Positions 1-8,044 of a DNA stretch of 64,000 bases are shown here, piece by piece (positions within the stretch are counted from its first letter, which is position 1; the number at the start of each line of letters is the position of its first letter). This DNA comes from Pasteurella sp030783905. GTDB lineage: Bacteria; Pseudomonadota; Gammaproteobacteria; Enterobacterales; Pasteurellaceae. A program made the translations under genes and the position numbers. The stretch is taken from positions 744,001-808,000 of the forward strand of contig CP182107.1 in assembly GCA_051122655.1 (NCBI GenBank), given 5' to 3'. The notes below the pieces were generated by a model. It did no database searches. It was not told the origin of the DNA and saw only the letters and a list, made by a program, of their open reading frames with translations.

Positions 1-1
1 T

Positions 2-535
2 TTGCAGCATGCGATTTTACTGTCTCCCCATATCAGCCCAGAATTACATCGCCTCGCGCTACAAAAAAACACCAGTGTTATCCAAGCCAATTTAACTGAA
101 CTCCCTTTTATTGAACAATCAATTGATGCTTGTGTACTGGGGAATACATTAAATTTTAGCCAAGATCCGCACCAAGTTTTACGTGAGGTGACCCGTGTAT
201 TACGTGAAGATGGCTATTTATTTTTATCTCTCTTTAATCCTTTTAGCCCACTGTTGTTTAAACGGTATTTGCATCGTCCTTCACATTCCCCTCTGCCAGT
301 TAGACACTATGTCCCTTGGCGGATTCTCGACTGGCTTGCTTTGCTCAACTTTGAAATTTTAGATCAAAAGCGCTTAATGAGTTGGGATAAACATCGCTGT
401 TTTCCTCAGCTGATTGCAATTGTGGCACGTAAACGCGTCTATCCATTAACCCTCAATCCACAAAAAGTGCGGTTTAAAAAACAAGAAATGCTTTCTCCTG
501 CCAGTGCATTTCACACCAGATTACTGCGTAAATAA
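2..535 (+). CDS. SAM-dependent methyltransferase, C-terminal part (YafS-like)
   Basis: The reading frame is already open at the window edge, so the start and the N-terminal SAM-binding glycine motif lie outside. What remains (about 177 residues) looks like the second half of a class I methyltransferase. Residues about 29-80 carry the post-motif pattern: a predicted strand with LPF, then VLGNTLNFSQDPHQVLRE and a VLREDGYLFLSLFNP strand, typical of the UbiE/YafS group. YafS-type proteins are about 240 aa, so roughly a quarter is missing. The substrate is unknown. It lies 76 bp upstream of ycaO on the same strand. An uptake signal lies near its 3' end. Methyltransferase class is fairly secure; the YafS assignment is tentative. 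Confidence 0.7.
   Translation: MQHAILLSPHISPELHRLALQKNTSVIQANLTELPFIEQSIDACVLGNTLNFSQDPHQVLREVTRVLREDGYLFLSLFNPFSPLLFKRYLHRPSHSPLPVRHYVPWRILDWLALLNFEILDQKRLMSWDKHRCFPQLIAIVARKRVYPLTLNPQKVRFKKQEMLSPASAFHTRLLRK
465..473 (+). repeat. DNA uptake signal sequence core
   Basis: Exact AAGTGCGGT, inside the 3' end of the methyltransferase gene and followed by TTAAAA. This is the Hin-type Pasteurellaceae uptake core. Confidence 0.85.
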
Positions 536-547
536 GTGCAATTAGAC

Positions 548-576
548 TTGCGACAAGCCATAAACTCCCCTATTAT
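548..576 (+). promoter_or_regulatory. Probable sigma-70 promoter of ycaO
   Basis: TTGCGA at 548-553 and TATTAT at 571-576 with a 17-bp spacer, ending 35 bp before the ycaO ATG. The -35 matches 4 of 6 and the -10 matches 5 of 6 consensus positions. Prediction by eye only. Confidence 0.5.
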
Positions 577-611
577 GCCGAGCTTTAAATCAGAAACGTA
601 TCGAGATAAGC

Positions 612-2372
612 ATGTCTGAACAAACTTTTATACTTGGCAAAGATGCCGCACTAGAAGACAGTATTCACAAATTTCAACAAAAACTCACCGCACTTGGTTT
701 CAATATTGAAGAAGCATCTTGGCTTAATCCGGTGCCTAATGTCTGGTCAGTGCATATTCGTGATAAAGATTGCCCACAATGCTTTACTAATGGTAAAGGG
801 GCAACGAAAAAGGCCGCACTCGCCTCCGCATTAGGGGAATACTTTGAGCGCCTTTCCTCTAATTATTTCTTTGCTGATTTCTATTTAGGGCAGGCTATCG
901 CGAATGGCGATTTTGTGCATTATCCGAATGAAAAATGGTTTCCAATCGAAAACGAACAACGCTTACCTGACGGGCTTTTAAATCAAGAATTGTTAGACTA
1001 TTACGATCCACAACAAGAATTAACCCCTCAATTATTAGTGGATTTACAGTCAGGTCATTATGATCGAGGTATTGTTGCCATGCCATATGTGCGTCAATCA
1101 GATCAAAGCACGGTCTATATTCCACAAAGTATCATTGCTAACCTGTATGTGTCTAACGGAATGTCTGCGGGTAACAGTAAATTTGAAGCACGCGTACAGG
1201 GGCTTTCTGAAGTTTTTGAACGTCATATTAAAAATAAAATTATTGCCGAAGCGATCAGTTTGCCGTTAATTCCTCGCGAAGTAATGGATCGTTTCCCCAC
1301 TATCCAAGCAGCTATTGCGAAATTAGAACAAGAAGGTTTCCCTATTTTAGCCTATGACGCCTCATTAGGCGGAAAATATCCCGTAATTTGTGTGATTTTA
1401 CTCAATCCCAATAATGGCACCTGCTTTGCTTCTTTTGGTGCACACCCTAATTTCCAAGTCGCACTAGAAAGAACGGTCACTGAATTATTGCAAGGTCGAA
1501 GCCTAAAAGATCTTGATGTATTTACGCCGCCTTCTTTCAATAATGAGGATGTGGCAGAACACGCTAATTTAGAAACCCATTTTATTGATTCAAGTGGTTT
1601 AATTTCGTGGGACTTATTCAAAACCGAAGCCGATTATCCATTTGTCGACTGGGATTTTTCAGGTAGTACTGAACAAGAATACCACAACCTCATGACAATT
1701 TTCCAAGCAGAACAGAAAGACGTCTATATTATGGATTACAACTATTTGGATGTGTATGCTTGTCGGATTATCGTGCCTGGTATGTCGGATATTTATCCTG
1801 TGGATGATTTAATTTATGCCAATAACAATATGGGCATGGATTGGCGAGAAATTTTGCTAGACCTACCGCACTTTCATCACGATAAATCAACTTATCAAGA
1901 ATTATTGGCGGAATTAGATGAACAAGGGATTGATGATGCCACTCGTGTGCGGGAATTTATTGGTATTGTCGCGCCCCCAAAATCAGGTTGGGCAACCTTG
2001 CGTATCGGTGAATTAAAATCAATGTTACATTTGGCCCTCGGTGAACTTGATGCAGCATTGGATTGGGCCAACTGGACATTGAATATGAACAGCTCTGTCT
2101 TCAGCGTTGAACGAGCCAATTATTACCGTTGCTTAATTAATAGTATCGAGTTATTCCTCGATAAAGACCGTCAACCTGAACAATATCGCATGGTATTCGA
2201 AAAAATGTATGGACAATGTGCGGTGGATAGCGCTTGGCAAGCCATACAAGGGGGAAATCCATTCTATGACTTGATTGCCGATGATGAGCATCTACACCAA
2301 TTCCAAGCACATCAAAAACTGCTCCAAGCTTATGAAAAATTGCAAAAAGCCAAGCGTGAGCATTGGAAATAA
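612..2372 (+). CDS. ycaO: YcaO, accessory factor for ribosomal protein S12 methylthiolation
   Basis: The 586-residue product equals the length of E. coli YcaO and reads as the same protein throughout. YcaO-fold proteins bind ATP and, in azoline synthetases, phosphorylate an amide backbone. E. coli YcaO has been linked genetically to RimO-dependent beta-methylthiolation of S12. The ATP-site pattern is visible as GKGATKKAALASALGEYFER (about 62-81) and EVFERH (about 200-205). A C-terminal TPR-like helical region follows the YcaO domain (about 430-580). The ATG at 612 fits the E. coli N-terminus. It has its own likely promoter and ends in a strong terminator, so it is probably monocistronic. No azoline-cluster partner (D- or B-protein) lies nearby, which favours the housekeeping role. 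Confidence 0.93.
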   Translation: MSEQTFILGKDAALEDSIHKFQQKLTALGFNIEEASWLNPVPNVWSVHIRDKDCPQCFTNGKGATKKAALASALGEYFERLSSNYFFADFYLGQAIANGDFVHYPNEKWFPIENEQRLPDGLLNQELLDYYDPQQELTPQLLVDLQSGHYDRGIVAMPYVRQSDQSTVYIPQSIIANLYVSNGMSAGNSKFEARVQGLSEVFERHIKNKIIAEAISLPLIPREVMDRFPTIQAAIAKLEQEGFPILAYDASLGGKYPVICVILLNPNNGTCFASFGAHPNFQVALERTVTELLQGRSLKDLDVFTPPSFNNEDVAEHANLETHFIDSSGLISWDLFKTEADYPFVDWDFSGSTEQEYHNLMTIFQAEQKDVYIMDYNYLDVYACRIIVPGMSDIYPVDDLIYANNNMGMDWREILLDLPHFHHDKSTYQELLAELDEQGIDDATRVREFIGIVAPPKSGWATLRIGELKSMLHLALGELDAALDWANWTLNMNSSVFSVERANYYRCLINSIELFLDKDRQPEQYRMVFEKMYGQCAVDSAWQAIQGGNPFYDLIADDEHLHQFQAHQKLLQAYEKLQKAKREHWK

Positions 2373-2407
2373 TGAAAAAGGATGTCAGACCTGACATCCT
2401 TTTTCAT
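2372..2407 (+). terminator. Intrinsic terminator after ycaO
   Basis: Perfect inverted repeat: arm 2372-2388, two-base loop AC, arm 2391-2407, rich in A before and T after. It begins at the last base of the ycaO stop codon and could work in both directions. Confidence 0.85.
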
Positions 2408-2486
2408 TTGTGATCTAGTGCAAAGAAATATTTTTCATATCATGTTATTTTGTGTCAATACTTGATTGGATAATAGGAGTTTTCTT

Positions 2487-2900
2487 ATGCAAAATTGGAC
2501 AACTGAAATGTGGCAAGCAGCAGGCATTGGCTTAGTTATCGGGTTGATCCTAGGTTACTTATTTTTACGTTTCACCAAAGATTCGGTAAAAAAACAACTT
2601 AAAACAGAAACAGAACTACAGAAAGTCAAAAATCAGTTAGATAGCCAGAAGCAACAGCTTGAAAAACACTTTTCAGAAAGTGCGGAACTCTTGAAAAATA
2701 TTGCGCAAGATTATCAAAAACTGTACAAACATGTAGCAAACTCATCTAGCACACTCTTGCCGGAACTCAGCAATAACCCTTTATTTTCATCGAATTTAAT
2801 TGGAGCTGAACCGATAGATAAAACGAATCCGAGCAATAAGGATGAACAACCAAGAGATTATTCTGAAGGGTCATCTGGTTTATTCAAAAACGATAACTAG
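2487..2900 (+). CDS. zapG: ZapG (YhcB, DUF1043) division/envelope protein
   Basis: About 137 residues. An N-terminal membrane helix (residues about 10-27, IGLVIGLILGYLFLRF) is followed by a long charged coiled coil (about 35-85, many K, E, Q) and a low-complexity polar tail. This is the DUF1043/YhcB layout. In E. coli this inner-membrane protein takes part in cell division and coordination of envelope growth. I place the start at the ATG at 2487 because an AGGAG sits at 2475-2479 and the family begins close to the membrane helix; an upstream TTG at 2466 would add seven residues with no family support. It stands alone between two terminators. Confidence 0.85.
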   Translation: MQNWTTEMWQAAGIGLVIGLILGYLFLRFTKDSVKKQLKTETELQKVKNQLDSQKQQLEKHFSESAELLKNIAQDYQKLYKHVANSSSTLLPELSNNPLFSSNLIGAEPIDKTNPSNKDEQPRDYSEGSSGLFKNDN

Positions 2901-2906
2901 TCGATA

Positions 2907-2938
2907 AAATCTACCAAGTCACTCACTTGGTAGATTTT
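2907..2938 (+). terminator. Intrinsic terminator after zapG
   Basis: Arms AATCTACCAAGT and ACTTGGTAGATT around the loop CACTC, followed by a T-rich run into 2940. It lies about 6 bp after the zapG stop. Confidence 0.85.
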
Positions 2939-3165
2939 TTCTTTTCTCCTCACCTTGTTTCCGCCATAATAGTGCCATTACCCTTTTTTAAGGAGGGAAG
3001 CACATTCTCTTCCCGTATGATCAACCTCAATCATGTATTCATTCTCAACAAGGTAGTTTAACGAAAATGAACAATTTCCCCTTCAGCTCATCTCTTCTTT
3101 CTTAATCTCGCAAGTACGCTCAGCACTTGCTTATCATGTTGTACAATAATTTAACGGAGTAAATT

Positions 3166-3867
3166 ATGAAAAGTTCGCTGACAAAATTAAAATGGTTTGA
3201 TATTGCTATTTTGACATTCATTCTATTTTCGCATGCTATTTACAGCTCATTTATGTATTACCTCACACCGACTGAGGAAGAAAATGCTACTGCTCTTACA
3301 AGCTTTTCTGCACAAGATAATTTAAACGCGCTGCTCCTACAAAGCGTTTTATTAAGTGTGGCATTGTTGTACCTAAAATGGCGCCACTTTCAATTTTCAA
3401 GCTGGCATCTCAAACCGTCTTTAAAAGGCATAGGAACAGGTGTGCTGTTTTTTATCATTGCTGCACTTTGTATGGATCTCTATTTCATTCTACTGGATAG
3501 TGTCGTCGACTTCGCTTATACAGAAGAAGGACTCAATACAGAAAGTCTGCAAACTTTCGCTTGGCTCAATCTCCCACTCATCCCTTATGCCATGTTGAAT
3601 GGCTTTTATGAGGAAATCTTTTTCTTAGGCATCTGCTTAAGTGTAAATCAGAAATATCTACCTATCGCCTTTATTTATTCACTCATTATTCGGTTCAGTT
3701 TTCATACCTACCAAGGCATGGAGACTGCGATTGGTATTGGCTTTGTTCTTGGGAGTGTCTTTTTCCTGTTATACCAAAAATCCAAACAGAAAGCGCTCTT
3801 CCCTTTCTTTATTGCCCACGCCATTGCGGATGTCTTTGGTGCTGGTCTCCTTAGCTACTTTTATTAA
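3166..3867 (+). CDS. CPBP-family (CAAX protease/bacteriocin-processing-like) membrane protein
   Basis: A 233-residue, strongly hydrophobic protein with about six to seven membrane segments. CPBP/Abi proteins are intramembrane glutamyl endopeptidases or protein-sorting proteins. Motif 1 appears as YEEIFFLG (about 149-156), motif 2 as RFSFHTYQG (about 176-184) and motif 3 as AHAIADVFG (about 217-225), so the paired Glu, the motif-2 His and the HxxxD are present. The Arg usually found in the EExxxR part of motif 1 is Leu here. ATG at 3166 has CGGAG upstream. No bacteriocin or CAAX substrate is nearby. Substrate unknown; the degenerate motif leaves catalytic activity open. Confidence 0.75.
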   Translation: MKSSLTKLKWFDIAILTFILFSHAIYSSFMYYLTPTEEENATALTSFSAQDNLNALLLQSVLLSVALLYLKWRHFQFSSWHLKPSLKGIGTGVLFFIIAALCMDLYFILLDSVVDFAYTEEGLNTESLQTFAWLNLPLIPYAMLNGFYEEIFFLGICLSVNQKYLPIAFIYSLIIRFSFHTYQGMETAIGIGFVLGSVFFLLYQKSKQKALFPFFIAHAIADVFGAGLLSYFY

Positions 3868-3877
3868 GGTAAAAAAT

Positions 3878-3901
3878 AACGCAAGTCATCTGACTTGCGT
3901 T
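3878..3901 (-). terminator. Hairpin between convergent genes, terminator for the minus-strand unit
   Basis: Arms AACGCAAGTCA and TGACTTGCGTT with a two-base loop. Read on the minus strand it is followed by TATTTTTTACC, a good U-run; on the plus strand the T-run is weak. Confidence 0.7.
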
Positions 3902-3938
3902 TCATCATGTTAGCGGCATAAAAAATCATACAAGCGAT

Positions 3939-4712
3939 TTAGTTAAGTTGCTCTTGATCGTTAATCGCATCACATTCCCAACCAACATATTCACCTGAAA
4001 ATTGATTCGCCATGTCTTCAAATTGTTCCACATAGTTAAAAATCTGACTATTATCAAGGCTCAATTCCTGTTCTAATTTTACCAGATAAAAAGGTGTCTC
4101 ATCTTCCACGCTAACCGGGAACTGACTATATTGCATAGAAACCAATGCGATAGGTTGGGTATGCAGATAATCCATAAATGAAAACATATTGGTTTCATCT
4201 TCAAAACGGAAAGCATGTTCAATGGCATACAATTCGCTCAAATCACGACCATTTTTACTCAAGAGTTCTAGCACTTCTTCAGTCGCATGAATTTTCATTT
4301 CTAAAGGCGAAGGTAATAAAAAGTCAAAATAAATATCCCAATGAGGATCATGTTGAATTTCAATAGCAGAAATATCCTCGAATTGTTTTAACACCTCTAA
4401 AAAAGCAGCCGTATCATCACAATAAAAATAAAGCTGCGCATGGCCTGCCGACAGCACATGCCCCGCGTATAAGGTATCGGGCAATGCACTTAATTGTGTT
4501 GACAATTTCACAATCTGGCTGATTAAAAATTGATAAAAACTTGGATCAGGCAATCCATTTTCATCAAGTTTCGCATACGGAAATTTAAACTGAATGATGT
4601 GATGACTTTTCGGTGAAGGAAATTGATGTAATACCTCTAGATTCACTGAAAAAATCGCCAATTTATCATTCAATACAGAGCGATAATTTTGCCAGCTTTG
4701 TCCTTTATCCAT
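3939..4712 (-). CDS. DUF695 plus RraB-like two-domain protein (TIGR01619 type)
   Basis: A 257-residue soluble protein with no signal peptide. The N-terminal part (about 1-135) fits DUF695, with the QNYR/FSVNLE start and the YFYCDD strand. The C-terminal part (about 145-250) resembles RraB, the protein inhibitor of RNase E: ELLSKNGRDLSELYAIEHAF, then FSFMDYL and a paired strand ending in VGWECDA. The H. influenzae orthologue (HI0040, from memory) sits next to xthA as here. The 9-bp gap after the xthA stop suggests one transcript, xthA first. The function is not established; RNase E modulation is inference from the RraB-like half. Confidence 0.7.
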   Translation of the reverse strand: MDKGQSWQNYRSVLNDKLAIFSVNLEVLHQFPSPKSHHIIQFKFPYAKLDENGLPDPSFYQFLISQIVKLSTQLSALPDTLYAGHVLSAGHAQLYFYCDDTAAFLEVLKQFEDISAIEIQHDPHWDIYFDFLLPSPLEMKIHATEEVLELLSKNGRDLSELYAIEHAFRFEDETNMFSFMDYLHTQPIALVSMQYSQFPVSVEDETPFYLVKLEQELSLDNSQIFNYVEQFEDMANQFSGEYVGWECDAINDQEQLN

Positions 4713-4721
4713 GCGCTTGCC

Positions 4722-5525
4722 TTATTTAAATAGCGCCCAAACAGGGGCATGATCTGATGGTTTATCCATCGCACGAATATCCAATGCAATCCCCGTTTCG
4801 ACACAACGCGCTGCTAATGCTTGGTTGGCAATAATATGATCAATACGTAACCCACGATTATCATCAAACCCTTTTGAACGATAATCAAACCATGAGAATT
4901 TGTCATTGACCTCCGGATTTAAATAGCGGAAAGTATCCACTAAACCGTAACCATATAAACGGTTCATCCATGCTCTTTCTTCGGGTAAGAACGAACATTT
5001 CCCCGTGCGCAACCAACGCTTACGGTTTTCCTCACCAATCCCAATATCCAAATCTGTCGGACTAATATTCATGTCCCCCATAATAATAATCGGATTATTC
5101 GCATTATGATCGGTTTCTAAATACTGCTGTAAATCTGCATAAAATTTTTCTTTGGCTGGAAATTTGGTTTCATGGTCACGGCTTTCTCCTTGTGGAAAAT
5201 ACCCATTAATCACCGTTAATAAACCAAAATCTGTTTCCAAATCCGCCATAATAATACGTTTTTGCGCATCTTCACTGTCTGTTGGAAATCCTTTACGGAC
5301 AGTTTTTGGGGCTTGCTTGGTGAGTAATGCCACACCGTAGTGCCCTTTTTGACCATGGTGAAAAACATGGTAACCTAAATGTTCTACCAATTCATAAGGG
5401 AACATTTCATCTGCGACTTTAATCTCTTGTAACCCTAATACGTCGGGCTGGTATTTTTCAATCACCGCTTCGAGTTGATGCGGGCGCGCTCTCAGTCCAT
5501 TAATATTAAACGAAATGACTTTCAT
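4722..5525 (-). CDS. xthA: Exodeoxyribonuclease III
   Basis: A 267-residue AP endonuclease and 3'-5' exonuclease of base-excision repair, matching the length of E. coli Xth (268). Visible active-site elements of the EEP fold are FNINGLRA near the start, GLQEIK with the metal-binding Glu at 34, GDMNISPTDLDIG (about 148-160) holding the catalytic Asp and Asn, and SDHAPVWALF at the C-terminus with the catalytic His. The enzyme nicks abasic sites and removes blocked 3' ends. ATG at 5525 matches the family start exactly. It appears to head a two-gene unit with the DUF695/RraB-like gene. Confidence 0.96.
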   Translation of the reverse strand: MKVISFNINGLRARPHQLEAVIEKYQPDVLGLQEIKVADEMFPYELVEHLGYHVFHHGQKGHYGVALLTKQAPKTVRKGFPTDSEDAQKRIIMADLETDFGLLTVINGYFPQGESRDHETKFPAKEKFYADLQQYLETDHNANNPIIIMGDMNISPTDLDIGIGEENRKRWLRTGKCSFLPEERAWMNRLYGYGLVDTFRYLNPEVNDKFSWFDYRSKGFDDNRGLRIDHIIANQALAARCVETGIALDIRAMDKPSDHAPVWALFK

Positions 5526-5630
5526 GTAATTCTTCCTTCACTCATCGTGTGATAAAGTCAGCATTATACTGTGATCTCGCCGCTTACCAAAGCAATAAAA
5601 ACGAGCTAAAGAACGCCTTTCCCCACTTAA

Positions 5631-5854
5631 CACAAAACTTGGGTAGCGAGTGAAATGGATAAAATTGCCCGTCCTGAAGATAGTCCTTTTACGGATAACT
5701 TCCCCCAAATACGCTCGGACAAAATGATATAGCGCTTATTCGTTCTGTCGTGAAAAATGAAATGCTCACGCCAAATATGTCCACTTTAGAAAACTCGCAA
5801 CGCCTTGGTCAATTACAGCAACAATGGTTATCAACTCATAACAAAGCCCCTTGA
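5631..5854 (+). pseudogene. Frameshifted 3' remnant of an unidentified gene
   Basis: One frame is open from 5631 to a TAG at 5730 and includes MDKIARPEDSPFTDNFPQIR. The next frame is open from about 5723 to a TGA at 5852 and reads DIALIRSVVKNEMLTP, later LGQLQQQWLSTHNKAP. Joining them with one frame change near 5721-5725 gives about 70 protein-like residues. The final stop runs into a terminator hairpin, as at a real gene end. I do not recognise the family. It may be the relic of a gene whose 5' part is deleted, or chance. Confidence 0.4.
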
Positions 5855-5874
5855 AGAACAATTCAAGGGGCTTT
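5843..5874. terminator. Bidirectional hairpin terminator before folE end
   Basis: Arms AAAGCCCCTTGAA (5843-5855) and TTCAAGGGGCTTT (5862-5874). It lies at the end of the plus-strand remnant and 42 bp past the folE stop, so it may now serve folE. Confidence 0.75.
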
Positions 5875-5882
5875 CTGTTAAA

Positions 5883-5891
5883 AAGTGCGGT
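5883..5891 (+). repeat. DNA uptake signal sequence core
   Basis: Exact AAGTGCGGT, intergenic, just after the hairpin at 5843-5874. Confidence 0.85.
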
Positions 5892-5915
5892 TGATGTTTA
5901 AAAAATTTTCTTAAA

Positions 5916-6572
5916 TTACTTATTAATCAACGTTAAAAATTCTTTACGTGTTTCACGATCATCTAAGAACACACCACCAAACGCTGAGGTAACGGTATAA
6001 CTATTGGTATCTTTAATACCACGGCATTTCACACAAAAATGGGTTGCTTTCACATATACCGCCACATCATCCGTTTCTAAAATTGTTTGGAACGCTAATA
6101 AAATCTGCTCCGTCAACCGCTCTTGCACCTGTGGCCGTTGCGCAAAAAATGCCACAATACGATTAATTTTAGACAAGCCAATCACCCATTTTTTGGGGTA
6201 ATAGGCCACAGAAACCATCCCATCAATGGTCACAAAATGGTGTTCACAGGTACTGGTTAACGTCACATCATTCACTAACACCATTTCACTGACTTTCATA
6301 CGATTTTCAATGTTGGTAATTTTCGGGAAATTCGCATAGTCTAATCCGCTGAAAATTTCATCAACAAACATTTTTGCTAAACGCACGGGGGTTTCTTCTA
6401 AGCTGTCATCCCGTAAATCTAACCCAATCAGCTTCATTACTTCCCGCATATGTTGCTCAATTCCCGCTCGACGCGTGTCTTTGTCTTGTGCTGGGGTAAT
6501 CATTGGGGTTTCAATCCCCTTACTTAACAATGCATTGCGGACTTTTTCTGCTTCTGGTGAAATCTTGTTCAT
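5916..6572 (-). CDS. folE: GTP cyclohydrolase I (type IA)
   Basis: This 218-residue enzyme converts GTP to 7,8-dihydroneopterin triphosphate, the first step of folate synthesis. Zinc ligands are visible: Cys and His in STCEHHF (about 107-113) and the second Cys in CVKCRGIKD (about 180-188). The conserved SKINRIV and AFGGVF segments are present. Length is close to E. coli FolE (222), and the N-terminus (SPEAEKVRNALLSKGIETP) aligns with it, supporting the ATG at 6572. It is divergent from moeA, an adjacency also seen in H. influenzae, and both pathways begin from GTP. No regulator site is evident in the 250-bp divergent region. Confidence 0.96.
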   Translation of the reverse strand: MNKISPEAEKVRNALLSKGIETPMITPAQDKDTRRAGIEQHMREVMKLIGLDLRDDSLEETPVRLAKMFVDEIFSGLDYANFPKITNIENRMKVSEMVLVNDVTLTSTCEHHFVTIDGMVSVAYYPKKWVIGLSKINRIVAFFAQRPQVQERLTEQILLAFQTILETDDVAVYVKATHFCVKCRGIKDTNSYTVTSAFGGVFLDDRETRKEFLTLINK

Positions 6573-6822
6573 TTAAAACTCCCGATAAATAATCCGCACA
6601 TTCTAGCAAACTCTTGCCAAAGTACAAATGAGAATAATAGGTGAAGAGGATGAAAAGTTTTATACAACGTTGGTGCGCTGGGTGAGACTTGAACATGAAC
6701 AAAGGCGCATGCATAACAGACAAGCCCGCTAACATAAAATATAAACAAAATGCGAGAAAATGAGATCATCCTGCGTTTTTGGTATAAAATACTGCCCGTT
6801 AAAATCAACAAAGGATTCCATT

Positions 6823-8043
6823 ATGTTGCCACTTGAACAAGCGCTTACTCAAATGCTCGAGATGTTACCGACGCCAGATAATAAACATATTGAGCAACTC
6901 TCACTCACACAAGCAGTGAATCGTATTTGTGCGGAGGATATGATTTCCCCAATCAATGTGCCTGCTTTTGATAATTCTGCAATGGACGGTTATGCGGTGC
7001 GGTTGGCAGATTTACAACAGACATTAACACTGTCTGTGTCAGGAAAATCCTTTGCTGGCGCACCGTTTACGGGGGAATGGCAAGCACAAAGCACGATCAG
7101 AATTATGACCGGGGCAATGTTGCCTGAAGGGGCTGATGCGGTGGTGATGCAAGAAGATGTCGTGGTCAATGAAGATGGCACGGTGACCTTCCCTGAAAAA
7201 ATTAAATTGGGTCAGAATATTCGTTACATTGGTGAAGATGTCAAGCAAGGAGACGTGGTCTTAACGCAAGGCAGCTTATTGAATACGGTGTCTTTACCCT
7301 TACTCGCCTCACTCGGAATTGAGAAAGTGAAGGTGTTTCCGCGTTTGAAAGTGGCGGTTCTTTCCACTGGTGATGAGCTTGTACCTGTAGGACAACCATT
7401 GAAAGCAGGACAAATTTACGATACCAACCGTTTTACCATTCAATTACTATTAGAAAAACTGAATTGTGAAATTTTGGATTTGGGTTTATTGCCAGATAAT
7501 GAACAGGCATTTGAGCAAGCCTTTATTCACGCTCAACAGCAAGCGGATTTAGTGATTACTAGTGGCGGCGTGTCTGTGGGCGAAGCCGATTTCACCAAAA
7601 CCGTTTTAGAAAAAATCGGTCAAGTGAATTTCTGGAAAATTGCCATGAAGCCGGGTAAACCTTTTGCTTTTGGGCAATTAGACAAGGCATGGTTCTGTGG
7701 TTTACCGGGCAATCCAGTTTCAGCCTTAGTGACTTTTTATCAATTAGTGCAACCGGTGATTGCCAAATTAAGTGGTCATCGTCAATGGAAAGCGCCACAA
7801 CGTTTCTCTGCCATAGCGGCAACGAAAATGAAAAAAGCCCCAGGTCGTTTAGATTTTCAACGGGGGTTTTATCATGTAAACGAGGCAGGACAAATTGAAG
7901 TACAGCCAGTTGGTTTTCAAGGTTCGCACTTATTCAGCTCCTTTGTGAAAAGTAACTGCTTTATTGTGTTGGAACGAGAACGTGGCAATGTGGAAGCGGG
8001 TGAAACTGTGACGATCGAGCCATTTAATCATTTAATGAACTAA
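6823..8043 (+). CDS. moeA: Molybdopterin molybdenumtransferase MoeA
   Basis: About 406 residues, near the 411 of E. coli MoeA. It inserts molybdate into adenylylated molybdopterin in the last step of Mo-cofactor synthesis. Visible signatures are PAFDNSAMDGYAVR (about 44-57) of domain I/III, the MoCF-binding motif TSGGVSVGEADFTK (about 246-259) and GLPGNPVSALVTF (about 293-305). I choose the ATG at 6823, which has AAAGGA upstream and matches the MoeA start. An in-frame ATG at 6760 would add 21 residues unlike the family. It overlaps nothing and is followed after one base by moeB, so they are cotranscribed. Its product supports TtrA in this window. Confidence 0.95.
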   Translation: MLPLEQALTQMLEMLPTPDNKHIEQLSLTQAVNRICAEDMISPINVPAFDNSAMDGYAVRLADLQQTLTLSVSGKSFAGAPFTGEWQAQSTIRIMTGAMLPEGADAVVMQEDVVVNEDGTVTFPEKIKLGQNIRYIGEDVKQGDVVLTQGSLLNTVSLPLLASLGIEKVKVFPRLKVAVLSTGDELVPVGQPLKAGQIYDTNRFTIQLLLEKLNCEILDLGLLPDNEQAFEQAFIHAQQQADLVITSGGVSVGEADFTKTVLEKIGQVNFWKIAMKPGKPFAFGQLDKAWFCGLPGNPVSALVTFYQLVQPVIAKLSGHRQWKAPQRFSAIAATKMKKAPGRLDFQRGFYHVNEAGQIEVQPVGFQGSHLFSSFVKSNCFIVLERERGNVEAGETVTIEPFNHLMN

Positions 8044-8044
8044 T

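Larger units (their letters stand above)
5526..5915. other. Gene-free stretch between xthA and folE
   Basis: This 390-bp stretch separates two minus-strand genes. It holds the xthA upstream region (5526-5600), a frameshifted plus-strand coding remnant, a strong hairpin and one uptake signal, each listed separately. No intact gene is seen. Confidence 0.7.

Noticed and set aside
2901..3165. A possible small gene or RNA between zapG and the CPBP gene
   Set aside because: No start with ribosome binding site and no stable structure beyond the zapG terminator and a short GCAAGT/ACTTGC hairpin near 3106.
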